Assembly: GCF_023028105.1 (NCBI RefSeq)
Contig: NZ_CP095492.1
Location: 496,001-560,000 of the forward strand
Origin: Halosolutus gelatinilyticus
GTDB lineage: Archaea > Halobacteriota > Halobacteria > Halobacteriales > Natrialbaceae
Direction of reading: 5' to 3'
DNA: 64,000 nucleotides
This document shows, one piece after another, positions 61,785 to 64,000 of the stretch (its first letter is position 1; each line of letters begins with the position of its first letter). The notes under the pieces are model-generated. The model was not told the origin of the DNA, made no database searches, and was given only the letters and a program-made list of their open reading frames with translations. Both the position numbers and the translations under genes were made by a program.

Positions 61785-61939
61785 CCGATCCAGGCGTTCG
61801 CCCGCACGCGTCGTCTTCGTTCGATCGACCGTCCGCGTCGTTCCACCGGCTGCCTCCACGCCCGCGTTCGCGGCGGCGCCCCCGCCCGTCGCCGCGATCG
61901 ATCACGTAGAGTGCGTCCGCGGATGAACGGTTAGGTAGC

Positions 61940-61947
61940 TATAAATA
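61940..61947 (+). promoter_or_regulatory. TATA box for the second ATPase gene
   Basis: TATAAATA lies 25-32 bases before ATG 61972, giving the ATPase its own promoter apart from the permeases. Confidence 0.55.
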
Positions 61948-61971
61948 TCCGGACGAACCACATATGTACGA

Positions 61972-63138
61972 ATGAGTCGTGTCAACATAGATAATTTGAT
62001 CAAGGAGTACGACTCCCCCGGCGGTTCGATCGTCGCGGTCAACGATCTGACCCTCTCCATCGACGACGGCGAGTTCGTCGTCTTCGTCGGGCCGTCGGGC
62101 TGCGGCAAATCGACTACACTGCGGTGTATCGCCGGGCTCGAGACGGTGACCGCGGGGTCGATCCGGTTCGGGGACGAGGACGTGACGGACCGGAAGCCGA
62201 AGGAACGGGACATCGCGATGGTGTTCCAGAACTACGCGCTGTACCCCCACATGACCGCCCGGGAGAACATGGCGTTCGGGCTGAAGATGTCGACGGACCT
62301 CTCCGAGCACGAGAGAGCCGAGCGCGTCGAGGAGACCGCCGAGATGATGGGGATCGAAGAGCTGTTGGACGACAGACCGAAGGCGCTCTCGGGCGGGCAA
62401 CAACAGCGGGTCGCGCTCGGCCGGGCGATCGTTCGCGATCCGGAGGTCTTCCTCATGGACGAGCCGCTGTCGAACCTCGACGCGAAGCTTCGCGCGCAGA
62501 TGCGCACCGAACTGCAGCAGTTGCAGAAGGAACTCGACGTGACGACGGTGTACGTCACCCACGATCAGACGGAAGCGATGACGATGGGCGATCGGATCGT
62601 CGTCCTGAACGACGGCGAACTCCAGCAGGTCGGCACGCCGCTCGAGTGTTACCACCGGCCGGCAAACCGGTTCGTCGCGGGGTTCCTCGGCTCGCCGCCG
62701 ATGAACTTCCTCGAGGTCACGGCCGACACCGAAAACGGGACGCTCGAGCATCCGGCGTTCACGCTGCCGATGCCCGAGTCGGTCGCGGACGACGCCGACG
62801 AGCCGAACCTCGTCCTCGGGATCCGACCGGAACACCTCTCGCTGACGGACACGCCCGAGACGCACGCGGATCCGGACTGTCTGGTCGAAACGGACGTCAC
62901 CGTCACGGAGCCGATGGGCGACGTGACGAACGTGTACCTCGACGTGGGCGGCGATTCGGTCACGGTCACGACCGGCGGATACGCGGGTGCCGGCCCCGGG
63001 GATCAGCTGTACGTGCACGTCCCGACGGCGAAGATGCACCTGTTCGATGCCGCGTCCGGAGCGGCGCTCAAACACAGCGACGAACCGATCGACTCGGCCG
63101 CCGTCCCGGAGACCGGCGGCCACGCGGAAACGGCCTGA
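61972..63138 (+). CDS. Sugar ABC transporter ATPase, UgpC/MsmK type
   Basis: A 388-residue CUT1 ATPase: Walker A GPSGCGKST near 40, FQNYALYPHMT, signature LSGGQQQRVALGRAI, Walker B VFLMDEPLSNLDAKLR, VTHDQTEAMTMGDR. A TOBE region follows from about 240. It is closely similar to the ATPase at 35990, and such MsmK-type ATPases can serve several importers. Confidence 0.92.
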   Translation: MSRVNIDNLIKEYDSPGGSIVAVNDLTLSIDDGEFVVFVGPSGCGKSTTLRCIAGLETVTAGSIRFGDEDVTDRKPKERDIAMVFQNYALYPHMTARENMAFGLKMSTDLSEHERAERVEETAEMMGIEELLDDRPKALSGGQQQRVALGRAIVRDPEVFLMDEPLSNLDAKLRAQMRTELQQLQKELDVTTVYVTHDQTEAMTMGDRIVVLNDGELQQVGTPLECYHRPANRFVAGFLGSPPMNFLEVTADTENGTLEHPAFTLPMPESVADDADEPNLVLGIRPEHLSLTDTPETHADPDCLVETDVTVTEPMGDVTNVYLDVGGDSVTVTTGGYAGAGPGDQLYVHVPTAKMHLFDAASGAALKHSDEPIDSAAVPETGGHAETA

Positions 63139-63588
63139 TCGACGTTCGGGACGCCGAACGACGGTGTCGATCGCATCGCCCCGCTGCGCCCGGCCCGATC
63201 CGAACGCGGATTCGCCTCGACGGTCCGGGAATTCGACCGCGGAATACCGCGCTCGACGGTCGAACAGTCGGTAACGGTATCACGCTCGATGCAGTACTCT
63301 TTTCGCGCCGCGGTGTGACACGCGATATCACGAGTTGCAACCCGATCGTCGATCACCGGGAGACGTGCTCTTCGCCTCGTTCCAGCGGCAGGAGAGCGCC
63401 ACTTCCGTCCGCGGCTCATACCGATGTGACGTCTCCGAATTACGATTCCCCCATACTAACCTAGTATTTAGAACCCAATATAAAATTATAATATATTCTG
63501 CAATAATTTTTTATATCGTACTCATGAATATCCGGATGGCTGCGAGAGACCGGCATCGATCGCAGACCGACCCCGAGGAGAGATACCA
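63139..63588. other. Intergenic with operator-like palindrome and AT-rich promoter
   Basis: 450 bases without a gene. ATACTA-ACC-TAGTAT (63453-63467) is a perfect 6-bp palindrome, followed by AT-rich sequence with TTTTTTATAT (63507-63516) as TATA box. A GAGGAG Shine-Dalgarno sequence (63575-63580) precedes the ATG by 8 bases, so this transcript has a leader. Confidence 0.5.
63453..63467. promoter_or_regulatory. Palindrome upstream of the chitin-binding protein gene
   Basis: ATACTA-ACC-TAGTAT with perfect 6-bp arms, about 40 bases upstream of a TATA-like stretch; an operator candidate. Confidence 0.4.
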
Positions 63589-64000
63589 ATGAAACGAACA
63601 CGTCGAACGGTACTGAGCAACGCAACGAAACTCTCCGCGCTGTTGGCCGGCATCGGCGCGAGCGGTGCGGTTGCAGCGCAGGAGGACTCGTACCCCGAGT
63701 GGGATCCCGATGTCGCCTACACGGAGGGCGATCGAGTCGTCCACGGCGGCTACGTCTGGGAGGCCCAGTGGTGGACCAGAGGCAACGAGCCCGGCACCGG
63801 CGGCGAGTGGGGGCCCTGGGAGCGGATCGAGGAGCACGACGACGGCGACGACGGCGGCGGCGATCCCACTCTGGTCGCGGCGTTCTCCGTCAGCACCCAG
63901 TTCCCCGACCCCGGCGAATCGGTCGAATTCGACGGCGGCGGCTCGACGGGCGACATCGAGCGCTACGAGTGGGACCTCGGCGACGGCACGACGGCGACCG
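63589..64000 (+). CDS. Secreted chitin-binding protein, probable chitinase N-terminus (partial)
   Basis: The first 137 codons of a gene running off the right edge. TRRTVLSNATKLSALLAGIGASGAVAAQ is a Tat signal. Residues about 34-80 form a CBM5/12 chitin-binding module: YPEWDPDVAYTEGDRVVHGGY then VWEAQWWTRGNEPG and WGPWERI. After an acidic/Gly linker a PKD domain begins (VAAFSVSTQFPDPGESVEFDG, YEWDLGDG). Haloarchaeal chitinases commonly join such modules to a GH18 domain. The catalytic part is outside the window, so chitinase is probable, not shown. It has a good Shine-Dalgarno sequence. Confidence 0.75.
   Translation, partial: MKRTRRTVLSNATKLSALLAGIGASGAVAAQEDSYPEWDPDVAYTEGDRVVHGGYVWEAQWWTRGNEPGTGGEWGPWERIEEHDDGDDGGGDPTLVAAFSVSTQFPDPGESVEFDGGGSTGDIERYEWDLGDGTTAT

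Overview
The window is from a haloarchaeon. It is GC-rich with acidic proteins and uses Tat (twin-arginine) signal peptides followed by lipoboxes on ABC binding proteins. It encodes an archaeal-type zinc glucose dehydrogenase and a likely F420-dependent oxidoreductase. Many genes carry a TATA-like box about 22-31 bases upstream of the chosen start, the leaderless-transcript layout of haloarchaea. I see no rRNA, tRNA, CRISPR or intact insertion sequence. The region looks like a catabolic island: about 50 genes for taking up and oxidising carbohydrates, six IclR-family regulators, four complete ABC importers plus an orphan fused permease, and four enolase-superfamily enzymes.

Layout. 0-10 kb: glucuronate isomerase (uxaC), GH3 beta-glycosidase, IclR-1, a single-chain dipeptide-type permease, a GH4 glycosidase and UspA. 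10-15 kb: IclR-2 and a ribose/fructose-type ABC importer. 15-21 kb: a long divergent enolase-superfamily protein, a VOC protein, IclR-3, a 0.9-kb gene-free region packed with palindromes, and a Gfo/Idh/MocA oxidoreductase. 21-25 kb: a taurine/nitrate-type ABC importer with two permeases. 25-36 kb: glycerate 2-kinase, a second Gfo/Idh/MocA, a LarA-like DUF2088 protein, an FAH-family hydrolase, IclR-4, creatininase-family hydrolase, enolase-superfamily enzyme and LLM oxidoreductase. 36-41 kb: a UgpABCE-type importer with an extra membrane-anchored beta-sandwich protein.

41-50 kb: Tat-exported NagZ-type GH3, a secreted EEP-fold phosphodiesterase and exported NamZ-type DUF1343 protein; then, on the other strand, an enolase-superfamily gene overlapping a cytoplasmic NamZ paralogue, an SDR and IclR-5. 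This is a toolkit for bacterial cell-wall sugars (GlcNAc and MurNAc) in an organism whose group has no peptidoglycan. 50-64 kb: lactonase, glucose dehydrogenase, RidA, SelA-like PLP ammonia-lyase, IclR-6, LmbE/PIG-L deacetylase, DgoD-like dehydratase, a complete sugar ABC importer and the start of a secreted protein with a chitin-binding module and a PKD domain. Read together, the last block suggests a non-phosphorylated oxidative route: chitin or muropeptide GlcNAc is imported, deacetylated, oxidised to glucosamino-lactone, opened to glucosaminate, deaminated to 2-keto-3-deoxygluconate and passed to the semi-phosphorylative Entner-Doudoroff pathway.

Regulation. Two unreported-looking palindromes recur in gene-free DNA. 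Motif 1, TTACR-N3-RTAY-N3-YGTAA (20 bp), occurs eight times, mostly upstream of IclR genes and three times about 325-350 bp from the IclR start. Motif 2, TTCG-N7-CGAA-like (17-19 bp), lies at several IclR-linked promoters. These motifs and the amino-sugar/cell-wall gene set are the most interesting features here.
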